Shown piece after piece: positions 49,079 through 61,840 of a stretch of DNA of 64,000 bases. Source of the stretch: Neolentinus lepideus HHB14362 ss-1. Lineage: Eukaryota; Basidiomycota; Agaricomycetes; Gloeophyllales; Gloeophyllaceae. The notes beneath the pieces are model-generated. The model did no database searches and was not told where the DNA came from. It was given only the letters and a program-made list of their open reading frames with translations. The DNA lies in assembly GCA_001632425.1 (NCBI GenBank), contig KV425648.1:22817-86816 (forward strand). The letters run 5' to 3'. Positions within the stretch are counted from its first letter, which is position 1, and each line of letters opens with the position of its first letter. Made by a program: the position numbers and the translations under genes.

Positions 49079-51260
49079 ATGTCGGACAGCGGCCCTAGCA
49101 AGATGTTCACGTCTGTGAGCGACGATCTCGGGACTCGCGGCGAGAAGGATGGCTACGTCCTGGACGCAAAGCAGGCGGAGAATGAGTACCACGAACAGGC
49201 GTTGAAGGTCGCGCGCGACGGACATACCGTGCTCATTCCCCAGCCTAGCGACGACCCTGATGACCCCCTCAATTGGAGCACGGTGCGCGCTTCCGTAATG
49301 GCGACTTCCAGCTCGTGCGCTCACGAGGGAGTGTAGGCAAAAAAGCACGCTATATTGTTCATCGTCGGCGCGACCGCCCTCTTACCAGGCCAGTCCGGTC
49401 GTCCTGCCGGATTTGGTCCGTTTCTGAATTTACATTAGATTATGGCTCTGCTACCGGTGCGGTCACACTGCTCCAGCAAGCGACGTACGTCCCATTACTT
49501 GACCTGCCCTGCCTTTCCCACCGCGTCTCACACCCATCCCAAGGATATGGAACATGAGCCAGGACGTCGTGAACCATTCCCAAGTGGGCAACGTCTTCAT
49601 GCTGGGTGCAGGCGGTGTGATAGTTGTCGCGTTATCAGGTAAGGTCTCAACGACGGCTCAACCCGTTGGCGTGGCATCAAGTTAAGCATCGACGCTCTTA
49701 TCAGCGTACTTCGGCCGTCTTCCTATATTATTTTGGTTCACTGTGGCTGCATTCGCAACTGCTGCTGGGTACGTTCTCATCTAATCTCACCGAAGGCCTT
49801 CTTCACGCTCCGCCCCTCTTCATAGATGCGCCGGCGCGGAGAATTTCGAAGGCTTCATGGCCGTGCGCATTCTTAACGGTTTCTTCTCCACGGTTGCCCA
49901 GGGTGGTGGCCTCATGTTCATTAAAGATATATTTTTCTTCCACGAACACGCGTAAGTGTTTGTTTGATTTCCTTCACTTCCAGCTCTGCACTCACTCGCT
50001 ATCTATATATAGACGGAAGATCAACATATGGGATGCGTTTATTATCCTTTCACCGTATCTCGGTCCCTTTGTAGCAGCCTTCGTGATCTCGTCTCTCCTT
50101 TGGAGATGGGCGTTCTGGATATACACCATCGAAACCGGGCTGTGCCTTGCTGCAACCGTGCTGTTCGCGGACGAGACGTACTACAACAGGAAGCTCCCCG
50201 CAGCGCAGCAGCCACCCCGAGGTAAACGATGGGAACGGCTGGTAGGAATCAGTCAGGTACATCTTGTACTTTATCTGACGAAGTTCAACGCTTAGTTGAC
50301 CTGTGATCGTAGTGGAGGTCTCGACACCTTCGCAACTCTTTTAGGGAAGCGATGATGAGACCTGTGTTGGTCCTGATGAAGCCTGTAGTAGCATTGTCGA
50401 CCCTATACTATCTGAGTGCGTACCTGTCAAGCTCCTCGTGCTATGACGATCTTTTATCTGAGAACTATTCCATCAAGTTACGTTCGCATGGGTCGTGGGG
50501 ATCAATACAAGTGCATAACCATTCTTACATCCTCATGAGGCCGGGTTACTGACCTGTTTGTCTTCTTAGCTCTATCGATTTTTGTCACTCCTCTGTACGG
50601 GTTCGGACCAGTTCAAATTGGCTTATTCTATTTCACTCCAATGATAGCCACCGTACTCGGTCAAGTCTTCGGCCACTGGTTCCATGACGCCATTGCAAAC
50701 CACTATCTTCGGACGCATGGAGGACGATTCGAGCCGGAAGCTAGGTTACGAGCAGTATATTTCAGCACGCCTTTTATGTGCACAGGCCTGGTAGTCATTG
50801 GATTTGCATTCGAAAAAGCGTACCATTGGATAATCTTAGCTGTTGGCTGGGGATTGTTCGTCTTCGGTGAGTAGTGATTGATAACTCGTGTCACATAGTC
50901 CCTGGGCCGATGCCCTCTATACAGGTGTAATGATCACAACGGTCGCTCTCCAAGCCTATCTTCTTGATTCATACCCAGAAGCATCAGGAGAAGTAGCAGC
51001 TTGGATCAATTTTGGCCGTACCACCGGAGGTGCGTTCGTGTTAGTGGCATTAGCTATCAGGGCCGCCTAACCTCGCACAACACTCAGGGTTCATCGTGTC
51101 CTACTTCCAAGTGACCTGGGCAAATAAGCTCGGGACAGAAGCTTCCTTTGGAACGCAGGCAGCGATCAGCTTCGCTGCCTTCCTATTGATACCCTTGATG
51201 CAGTGGAAAGGGAAGGAGCTACGCCATCGAGCTGGACCACTCAACTTCCACACCTCGTGA
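49079..51260 (+). CDS. MFS transporter, Hol1-type (DHA1)
   Basis: Twelve exons (49079-49282, 49337-49388, 49439-49484, 49544-49638, 49705-49768, 49826-49951, 50013-50251, 50314-50415, 50478-50510, 50570-50866, 50925-51029, 51088-51260) give 511 aa. The cytosolic N-terminus has the family hallmark [19 protein letters not shown] segments follow: [54 protein letters not shown] and [18 protein letters not shown]. Hol1 relatives move cations, polyamines or drugs. Intron 2 is ambiguous (see findings), as is the donor at 50251. The stop TGA at 51258 lies 91 bp from the stop of the convergent cyclase gene. Confidence 0.85.
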
Positions 51261-51351
51261 TGATCGAATACCCTGTAGACTTGTATTCTACGTTGACAGC
51301 CTGCTGTTGTATTCTCGCTTCTTTCGTGTATACTACTCTATCACGATGATA

Positions 51352-53177
51352 CTAACTGAAAGTTCCAATGACACCTGGATTTCCCAACGCCTGGAATTAT
51401 CGACGGCTAAATTGCGATCATAGGTATGCCTACGTGCAAGATAAGACAAGTCGCACACTTGGGCCGGAATGCGTCACTTACAGCAGCATTTGGAGGACTG
51501 GCTATACCACCGAGGCTGAATATGGAGGTCATTTCAAGATCAACAAGTACATAAATTGGACGTACGAGTTTAATGGCCAAGACGAGAAGAAAAACGTATA
51601 TCGGCCCAATTCGGCGCAGGCCTTCGATAGCGCCTCCAAATCAAAGAATTCGCCTTCGCATACATCAGACATCGAATCTGTCTCTACGTCTCCGGTACGC
51701 ACCTATAGGCATGCCCCAGAGGCTATCACAACAAATAAGAAATGATAACAATTTGTGATATTCCGACTTACCCTAGGATAGTCTTCGAGAGACTCGTCAA
51801 TTGGCATTACAATCCGCAACTGAGTATAACTCACCTGATGCATGTGAGGTTTGCCCTCCACCGGAGGCCACCTCTGTTGCGCAAACACATCAGCAAAAAT
51901 CCATAGCAGCGTAAATAGCGTCACCACCTCCAGAGCCGGCTGATCAGAAGCTACTGCAGCGAAATGGTTGTTCCTATCACGGTATGAGATGAGGAACACG
52001 TCCAGAGCATGATAGGATGCGCCAAAGTGTACCACAAAAACCGCTTCATGTCGTCGGATTGCTCAATCCCTGCGCTATTGATATGACGCTTGAGACTAGC
52101 GGCCTTTCCATTCATGAAGTAGGATTGACACACAATTTTTCTTTTTCTTTGCCTCCTCTTAGACCATCTCGCTGTTCCTGACTGACTTGGTAATATTTCT
52201 GAATGAAGCCGACGCGGAGCAGCAAGATGTCCCCTGTCCTGAACTCCACGCCCTCCGTCTGCGCGCAGGCCTCTAGATCTGTTACTGTGATGGCATGGGA
52301 GGTCCAAGGATCGTACGGTAGACTCCCTTCGATATCAGTAAAATATTTGACCATGTCCAGAAGGATGCCACGGCCACAAATGCCATGTTGTGCCCAGTCT
52401 ACGAGACTCAGCAATTATTCCCGGATTGAGTCTAATAGTATGTCTGGCTTACTGTGGATGCCCAAATTTAAGACTTGCGGGTCCAAGTTATTGGGGTCGT
52501 GCATCTCGAAGTGTCCTTTGGGCATTGATGCGTCTGATGTGCTAAAACACTATCAGTATGAATGTGATAATAGCAATATAATATAATAGATTACTTGTTG
52601 TAGAACATCAGATGTTCTCTGATACCGAAATGCTTCAATCCGTCCCATTGCGATCCAGATTGTGTGTTCTAATTGATCCGAATTTACTTAGAAAGCACGT
52701 GCATACAACTGAGCGGCGTACGAGATAGATTTCATCGTCATTGACAGCTGGATCGCCTTTGTTTCGAGATTCAATGTGGGGAATCTTCCTGCCGAACACA
52801 GGCTGATGGCCAATAATCAGTAGACTGTCACTAAAACGACCCAGTACACTGCTCACCTTCGAGGGGAAATTGATAGGCCTGGAGATCTTTCAACGAACAT
52901 AATCAACCATGAAATAAGCGAAATCGCCCACCAGTTCAAACAAACCGTCTTTCCGGTTCTTTAGCGGTTCCATTAAGTTTCGCATGGGTGCGTCAAACAT
53001 GAACTGCACTCACCTGATTTCCTCCTGGGCAGCGTGCTTGACCACCTCTTCAGTCAATAGATTAACAGTACCGAGTTGATCGTCAGGTCCCCATACGCCC
53101 CAAGCACATCCGTTAAAGTTCTTGAACGTTGGCAATTCGTCGAACGTCGGAAGCTCGCTGTGATCGATGGTAGCCAT
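51352..53177 (-). CDS. putative cyclase (PF04199, kynurenine formamidase-like fold)
   Basis: Fifteen exons read to 346 aa: 53014-53177, 52932-52958, 52857-52878, 52722-52802, 52595-52668, 52453-52541, 52134-52398, 52033-52074, 51928-51973, 51835-51873, 51772-51782, 51703-51722, 51566-51653, 51482-51515, 51352-51390. Family signatures are rebuilt across introns: WGVWGPDDQLGTVNLLT, LNWPINFPSKPVFGRKIPH, QSGSQWDGLKHFGI, NWAQHGICGRGILLD, GDILLLRVGFIQKYY, FAGIEQSDDMKRFLW, PHMHQTILGLWGMPIGEFFD and GGIASPPNAA. In place of the bacterial metal motif HxGTHxD it has SGSQWD, as in other fungal members. The reaction is unknown. The last intron is uncertain; without it the protein would end at 51407. Confidence 0.82.
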
Positions 53178-53571
53178 GCCTTCAGATGAACTTACACGAC
53201 GCTGAGTAATTGAATTGGGGATGGGGATGTCGACTGTGTCCTTCGGACTTGATACCGTCTGCAGTATTTAAAGCACGCGGGAACCCGATGGGCAGTAACT
53301 CCTCGGCTCGCCGCTCCCACCCGGTCTCGTGGTCAGGACGTACACTCAGACGCCACAGTTCTCTGTGACAGTCCGATAGGTCACCTGTACAATTATGAGC
53401 TGCTCTCCGGAGACCCTGTCGCTATCTCTTTGATGCAAATGCAGGAACCTCGGAACGCGCACAAAATTGTATCTCACGAGCATTGTACAGTTCTAAATTG
53501 TTAATAGGTACATCAAGTATAATAGCAATGGAAACAACTCGCCGCAACGCCATGGAGGTCCGCGGGATCAC

Positions 53572-56216
<2,645 letters not shown>

Positions 56217-56486
56217 CTTGTACACTGACAATTTGGTTCACAGGGCACCGCACGATAGGACGAACGAAATATGCGGAGGCTCAGCGGAAGGTGGTGGTGC
56301 AGGCTTGCAGACTAAGTGAATCATGCTTTGCACTTGTTTGTACAGAGTGGCAGTCCATGGCGATTACAAGTACTGGGTAGTATATTGAACAATGTATCGA
56401 AATAATCTCGAAATAGTATACTGGTGGCACTGAGGTATCCGCGCCCATTAGTAGTAGTAAACAGCGGCCCATCAACGAGCTAGCTT

Positions 56487-58672
56487 TCATTGACTGCTTT
56501 CTCCCATATTTCCCTCATCCGCCGGTTCACTCACATCCCTTAACCATCCATCAAAATCCACATCCTTATCCAACAGAGCATCCACTTTGCCCACCTGCCC
56601 TTCTACGTCAAACTGCGAGTTATAATCCATCCCCAGGAATCCAAGTCCCTGACTCTGACTAACGCCAAGCCCAGTGATCCCGACATACCCGGCATGGCTG
56701 GACTCCGGCTTTCCTTGACTCGTATTCGTCTCACCAGAACCAAGGCCAAGGGGGGGCTGAGTAGATGCCATCTAGGGGAGGAATGCAGATGGATGTTGAG
56801 TAAAGCGCATAGTGGGAGATTCTGGTGCAAGCACGATGAGTGGACCATCTCTTGGATCCGGTGTTGACGGCCCCAGTGCCGGAGAGGCCAAAGAGGACGT
56901 CCTAGTTAACGCCATAGGCTGCACGTCCGCCTTCATCGGACGAGGACCAAAGTCCTGTACGCCTTCTTGAGAGACTTCGGGCACTTCGGTCAACGACTGC
57001 AATGGTTTGTACGGGTTAGCTCGAGACTGCAACTGAGACTGTGTTTCTTTCCCGCCAGAACTGGGCGCGATTTTCAGCTTGGTATGCTTCGTCTTTCCGT
57101 TCTTGCCCGAGCCTCTACTAGAAAGCAGCTCATTGAGAGTAGGCAACTTCTCGTTCCGGTGTGGTGTAGACGGAATGGCAGGAGAACTTCCAACTCGATC
57201 GAAAGCACCACCAGTCTTTCGACTGAGATTGCCGCTGGACATCGAAGGGGGTTCGACACGAACCACTGGGATCTCGCCCATTGTTCTAGCCTTCTTCAGA
57301 ACTGGTGTCAGGGATGTCGGAGGCATTGTTTGAGAGCTGCTTCGCATGCGGACATCATCCGATATGGGTGTCAAGGGGCGCGCCCGTTTGTTGGTCAGGG
57401 GCGATGAGGACGAGGTTCCAACTGGTTGATGGTTAATGTGGGTACGCCGCGGACTGACGGAACGAGGAGGGAACTTGTCCAGTGAAGAATAAACGACCGC
57501 TGAGGTGGGTATCAAAAGGGGCTTCTGCTTAAGCCCTGTTGGTGTTGATGTCTGAATGTGCGTAGGGAAAGACGGAGGGAAAAACGACTTATTCGACCCA
57601 TTAGTTAATGGATTCCACATGACTGAAGATGAACGCTCACAGATTCCGGCACATCTGATATACGTTTCTGGGGCTGGTTCGTGCTGTCTTCAACAGGGGG
57701 GTCCGTATCGAGCACATCCCTTTCCCTGTGCTCAGCTTGACTAGAGGGGCCAGAACGCATAGGGACTCGTTCAGGAACTGGTTCTTCGTACACGGGGTAG
57801 AGACCAGTGCCCAACGTCTGGCTTTCGAATTTGCCTTTACTACCTTTCCCAGCAAGTTGACCTTGGCTTGATCGTTTGATGACCGGGAAACCCAGCGACG
57901 ATTGCACCAGCCCTTCTGGTCTAATATTGCCATCCTCCATGGCTTCGGATGAAGGGATTTGAGGGGGAGCTTCCTCGGCAGCTTGGCGGGCTCGGGCATC
58001 TTTAGAGCCTATCTCATACGATTCCCACTGGACGTTAGCCTGCCAATTCGTAACTCTGTCCACGATCTCAGCGACCCGCTTCCTCTGCTGTCGCGGCCGC
58101 TGATCCTTCACTAACTCCTTCTCGTCCGCGGCTTTTTCCTTGCCCTTTCCTTTACTTCGCAACCGCTCACCTTCTCGTCTCTCCAGCACCTTCCGCTCCC
58201 AAGCTAACCAGTCCTCTTCGCGCTCAGGAAGCTTCCTAGCGCTATATATTTCACACCTCCTCCCCTTCTCCTTCCTGTCAGACGCCCTCCACCTCCCCGT
58301 TGTCCCAGCTAGCTTACACCGTCTAGACACATGCGGCCACTTGGTACTGCTCGTGTCCCATCCTGCATCTTCGGCAGCTCGTTGAATATCCTTCCTAATA
58401 GCAGCAACTCTGAACTCTGATGACGGGGAAGGAGAGCGAGAGGCTGGGTGAAGTTCTACCGGAAGACAAGCTAGAGCGAGGTATCTGCTCGACAGATAAT
58501 CATTATACGGCTGGCCACGGGGACGTCGGTTTGCTGGGAGCGTCGTCGAGGTTGAAGTGGAGGACTCGGATGAGGATAAAGGGTGGTATGGCTCTGGTCT
58601 CGCAGTTGCTGGAAATAAAGGGGTATAAACGGTAGACATGCCTCGAAATAACGGGTTGCTACCACTGTTCAT
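56487..58672 (-). CDS. unknown nuclear-type protein
   Basis: Exons 57641-58672, 56835-57587 and 56487-56771 give 689 aa with in-frame joins. A helical charged region lies at about 90-220 (RVAAIRKDIQRAAEDAGW, WPHVSRRCKLAGTTGRW, EREEDWLAWERKVLERREGE, then KGKGKEKAADEKELVK). A long disordered Ser/Pro-rich middle follows, with LPTLNELLSSRGSGKNGK. The C-terminal block YNSQFDVEGQVGKVDALLDKDVDFDGWLRD looks conserved. I recognise no family. Basic patches and position next to prp4 suggest a nuclear protein, but that is inference. The start could also be ATG 58639. Confidence 0.65.
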
Positions 58673-58897
58673 GTAACAGAATTGAAAGTCCCCGATTAAC
58701 AGCACACCGCCGTGTATCTCTCGTTGGAGAGAAAACGGTCAACTCGTAGGCGCAAATTCATATACAGGACGTTGTTGCGTGAGACAACGACCCGCAGTCG
58801 CAAGAAACAAAAAGGAAGCAAGATTTGAACATATTACATAAGCATTACAAATGCCTCTTTTAGGTTCGGCCACACCCGCAAACCTACCATACACACG

Positions 58898-59032
58898 GCG
58901 GGCAAGCGAGGTGTCCTTTTTCGCAATGGCTGAGAAAAAAGGACACTATGTCCTGTTACAGTGACCATTAAGGAATTTCCGATGCTGCGTCATGATGATG
59001 TCATTGCTGGATCATGTGGTAGTCACGTCACG
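58898..59032 (+). repeat. left terminal inverted repeat
   Basis: Starts GCGGGCAAGCGAGG. It pairs with 60402-60536 in inverted orientation, with one 1-base gap in the A-run. Confidence 0.8.
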
Positions 59033-60401
59033 GAAGCATGCAACATGTATGGGGAAATCATCCGGCGCTCAGTACTCAGTTTTTAGACGCAGGGCATTGT
59101 ACCCTAATAATCCTATCGGTAACATTTTTAGAGCTTAGGTTGTCATCCGAAAGCTTCTCTGTGACATACGACACGCAGCAGCAGGCCTTTCCTGAGTTTC
59201 AGTCCCACACAAATTATCCAAGTCAAGAACGGACCTAAATCATGGCTTAATATTGTGTCTACATGTGTACATGTTAGTCAATTAAGTCTATAATGATACT
59301 CAAACATGTACATGATAGCCAAAGAGCATTCTGTCAATCCCCAATCCGTGCACGGCGCTGACTGCAATTGTCATAGCAGCTATTCTCGAACATTCAGAAT
59401 GGTCAGTAACCAACACATACTATCCGTTTTACATGAAGATGTTGAAAAATAATGCTCGACTGGAGGGTATCTACCTGCAAATTATGCAACAAGTGGTGTG
59501 GGGACGGTACTACAGTGTTATGATGAGTAGTGGCGGGAAGAGCTTGGACGACGGCTTGCGCAACAGTGCTTCGGCAGTGCTCTGGCAGTGCCGGTGGGTC
59601 TGCAGATGGGGGACGGGGCTGAAGAGGGCAGAAGCAAGAAAACAGGCTGACTGCGCTGATAAGATTGTTGAAGCTACTCGGGCGGGGCTCCTTGAACGGG
59701 ATGCTCTATCACGAAATACGCATAAACTGTCTCCTTCATTCATCAAAGGGCTGTGCTTGAAATGATTGACCCACTCACGCTCGAGTATGCGCCACGCGCT
59801 GTACCGCCTGCTTCTCCAGCGCGCTCCTCTCTCCCGCTTGTGAGCGCAGCTTTCGCAAATCTACTCGGCCATCAAGATCGACAACGGTCCCCGCTCCCAG
59901 CGAAGGAGGAGAAAGGTGCGCAGTTCACGCAGCTGGTGGAGGCGGCAAACACGGAGATGGAAAGCCTGCAGAATCGCCGAGCCCTCGTGACGTGGAGGAG
60001 GGGATTGTTGAGCAAGCTGAGCGCCGGAAAGGAGAAGGCGCAAGTCGGCGGGCGGATTACCAAACCAGGTGGGAGATCATCATGGCGAAGAGGGGCGAAT
60101 AATTTCCTAAGCGTCAGGTGAAGGCACAAAGAAGACTGAGGACAAGAAAGCTAAGCGGAGGGTTGCAGACTATCCAACAGTTGACATAAACAGCAAGTGC
60201 ACGTGAAGGCATTGCCGGAATCTGTATCTCACCTAATCTTTCCAGATTTGGTTATTATTTCTATTTCTTGGGCATACAATATTAAGGTCTTTCTATGTGT
60301 ATAGGTCCTCCCGAAGCCTGAAGGACGGCATGAGTCTGGGACACTGGACTTGAGACCACTGCCGACGGCAAACGGTCCATGCTGCGGGAAACTCGATAAT
60401 T

Positions 60402-60536
60402 TGTGACGTGACCACCACATGATAACAGCAATGACGCCATCATGACACAGCATCGGAAATCCCCTGATGGTCGCTGTAACAGGACATAGTGTCCTTTTTC
60501 TCAGCCGCCGCGAAAAAGGACACCTCGCTTGCCCGC
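60402..60536 (-). repeat. right terminal inverted repeat
   Basis: Reverse complement of the left arm. It ends ...CCTCGCTTGCCCGC at 60536. Confidence 0.8.
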
Positions 60537-60803
60537 TGTGACAGCTCTACGTATACTGTACCTCTGTCCGATTAAAGTACTTCAGAACAGGAGAGATTCC
60601 AAATCGTTTCGACTGATGATTCAACATGCTTCACTGTGTCAGCATGCGATGCACGACTGAAGTCTAACCCCCAGACAGGTGTACGTCCACCGTAAGGGAA
60701 CAGTTACTCACATTCATATCAGAAAGAGACAGACGACATTATGGAACACGATTTATATATCAAAGATAGCATCATGCTTGATATACCTCGTTTAGTTCCC
60801 TCT

Positions 60804-61310
60804 TCACATAGGTATTTCCTCGAACTTCTCATGCTGCTCCAACAAAGGGGAGTTACGCTTCCTCCTCGTCGGCGTAGCTTCTCTTGCTCCATGTCCGACT
60901 GATCCATTCGCACTCTTCGCCCCTAACCAGACCATAATCCTCAGAGTCACCAGTGCAATGCATACCATGCCACCGTAGAACGCCAGTCTACGCATAACCA
61001 CCCCATGATCCTCCTCAGACTGACGATGTTCGGTTCCGCGCAGGAGGGAGGAAGCGAGGACAAGGGCAGAGACGAACAAGCACGGAGGAAGACACTGATA
61101 GAATATGTTCGCCTGGGAGAGATCCGGGTCGGATTGCAGACGACCAATCACGTCGCAAATATCCTCCATGGGTGGACAGGCGGCTTCTACCCATTCGGTA
61201 GCTTCTGATATGAGACGTGTTTTGCCGCTGCGTCCGAGCGAAGTGTGAGGAGATGTCGAGAAGAGATCGGAGTGCTCGATGGAGGCGTGGTAGCGATGCA
61301 CGAGGACCAT
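60804..61310 (-). CDS. small two-span membrane protein of unknown function
   Basis: A single exon of 168 aa. Two hydrophobic helices, ANIFYQCLPPCLFVSALVLASSL and LAFYGGMVCIALVTLRIMVWLGA, flank a charged loop (RGTEHRQSEEDHGVVMRR). The C-terminal tail is basic (REATPTRRKRNSPLLEQHEK). The N-terminus is Ser/His-rich with no signal peptide. I recognise no family. A complete frame with good membrane topology supports coding, but no homologue check was possible. Confidence 0.5.
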   Translation of the reverse strand: MVLVHRYHASIEHSDLFSTSPHTSLGRSGKTRLISEATEWVEAACPPMEDICDVIGRLQSDPDLSQANIFYQCLPPCLFVSALVLASSLLRGTEHRQSEEDHGVVMRRLAFYGGMVCIALVTLRIMVWLGAKSANGSVGHGAREATPTRRKRNSPLLEQHEKFEEIPM

Positions 61311-61840
61311 GATGATGTTGGGTTCGATAGTTGGGCGGTTCTAGTTCCTTGTTGTTGGATCTTGTGGTGAAGTTGCATTGATGCCTGGCTTTATACATTT
61401 AAAGATCAAGACCGGGATGACTTACTAGGACGGCACGATTGAAGAATACATCATTCCAATGTGGTCCGGCAGCCGGCCGTTCGAACCGCAACGGATGGAA
61501 AAGCAGATGACGATAGTCCTCGCGGCATGTCTCACATTGCTTTCCGTTCGTCAAGGTCAGAATCTAGTCTCAGTGAAGAAGCACGCGGATGTCTATGGGT
61601 CCATCACGCAAATTATCGTGTTCGTGCTGGGCTGAAAAATGGAAATACATGCGCCGGGATCTATTGCACAGCCTGCTAAGGTAGGTATTGCAAAAGGGTT
61701 CCAAATATTGCTCGTATGTATGCTCTGAGCTATGCGAAAGTCCTGCCGTTCCATAGTAAGCATTGCATCACAATGCAATACCACAGTATCCACCTACCAT
61801 CATTGTATACAAGATAAGACCGTCTACTACGACAAGTCAT
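61311..61840. other. intergenic, no gene seen
   Basis: This lies between the small membrane protein gene start and the 3' end of the DHA2 transporter gene. No features seen. Confidence 0.4.

Larger units (their letters stand above)
58898..60536. mobile_element. DNA transposon relic with 135-bp terminal inverted repeats
   Basis: The left end (58898-59032) and the reverse complement of the right end (60402-60536) are about 88% identical. Both begin GCGGGCAAGCGAGGTGTCCT and contain GGACACTATGTCCTGTTACAG and TCATGATG. The element is about 1.64 kb. Inside lie frames at 59433-59765 and 59753-60121 (plus), Arg/Lys/Glu/Ala-rich (for example QFTQLVEAANTEMESLQ), possibly decayed element proteins. No transposase catalytic motif is visible, so it is probably non-autonomous. 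I could not find a convincing target-site duplication; long arms would fit a MULE-like or KDZ-like superfamily. Confidence 0.75.

Noticed and set aside
58880..60560. Target-site duplication flanking the transposon relic
   Set aside because: I compared 2-9 bases outside both arms (ACACACG versus TGTGACAG) and found no direct repeat.
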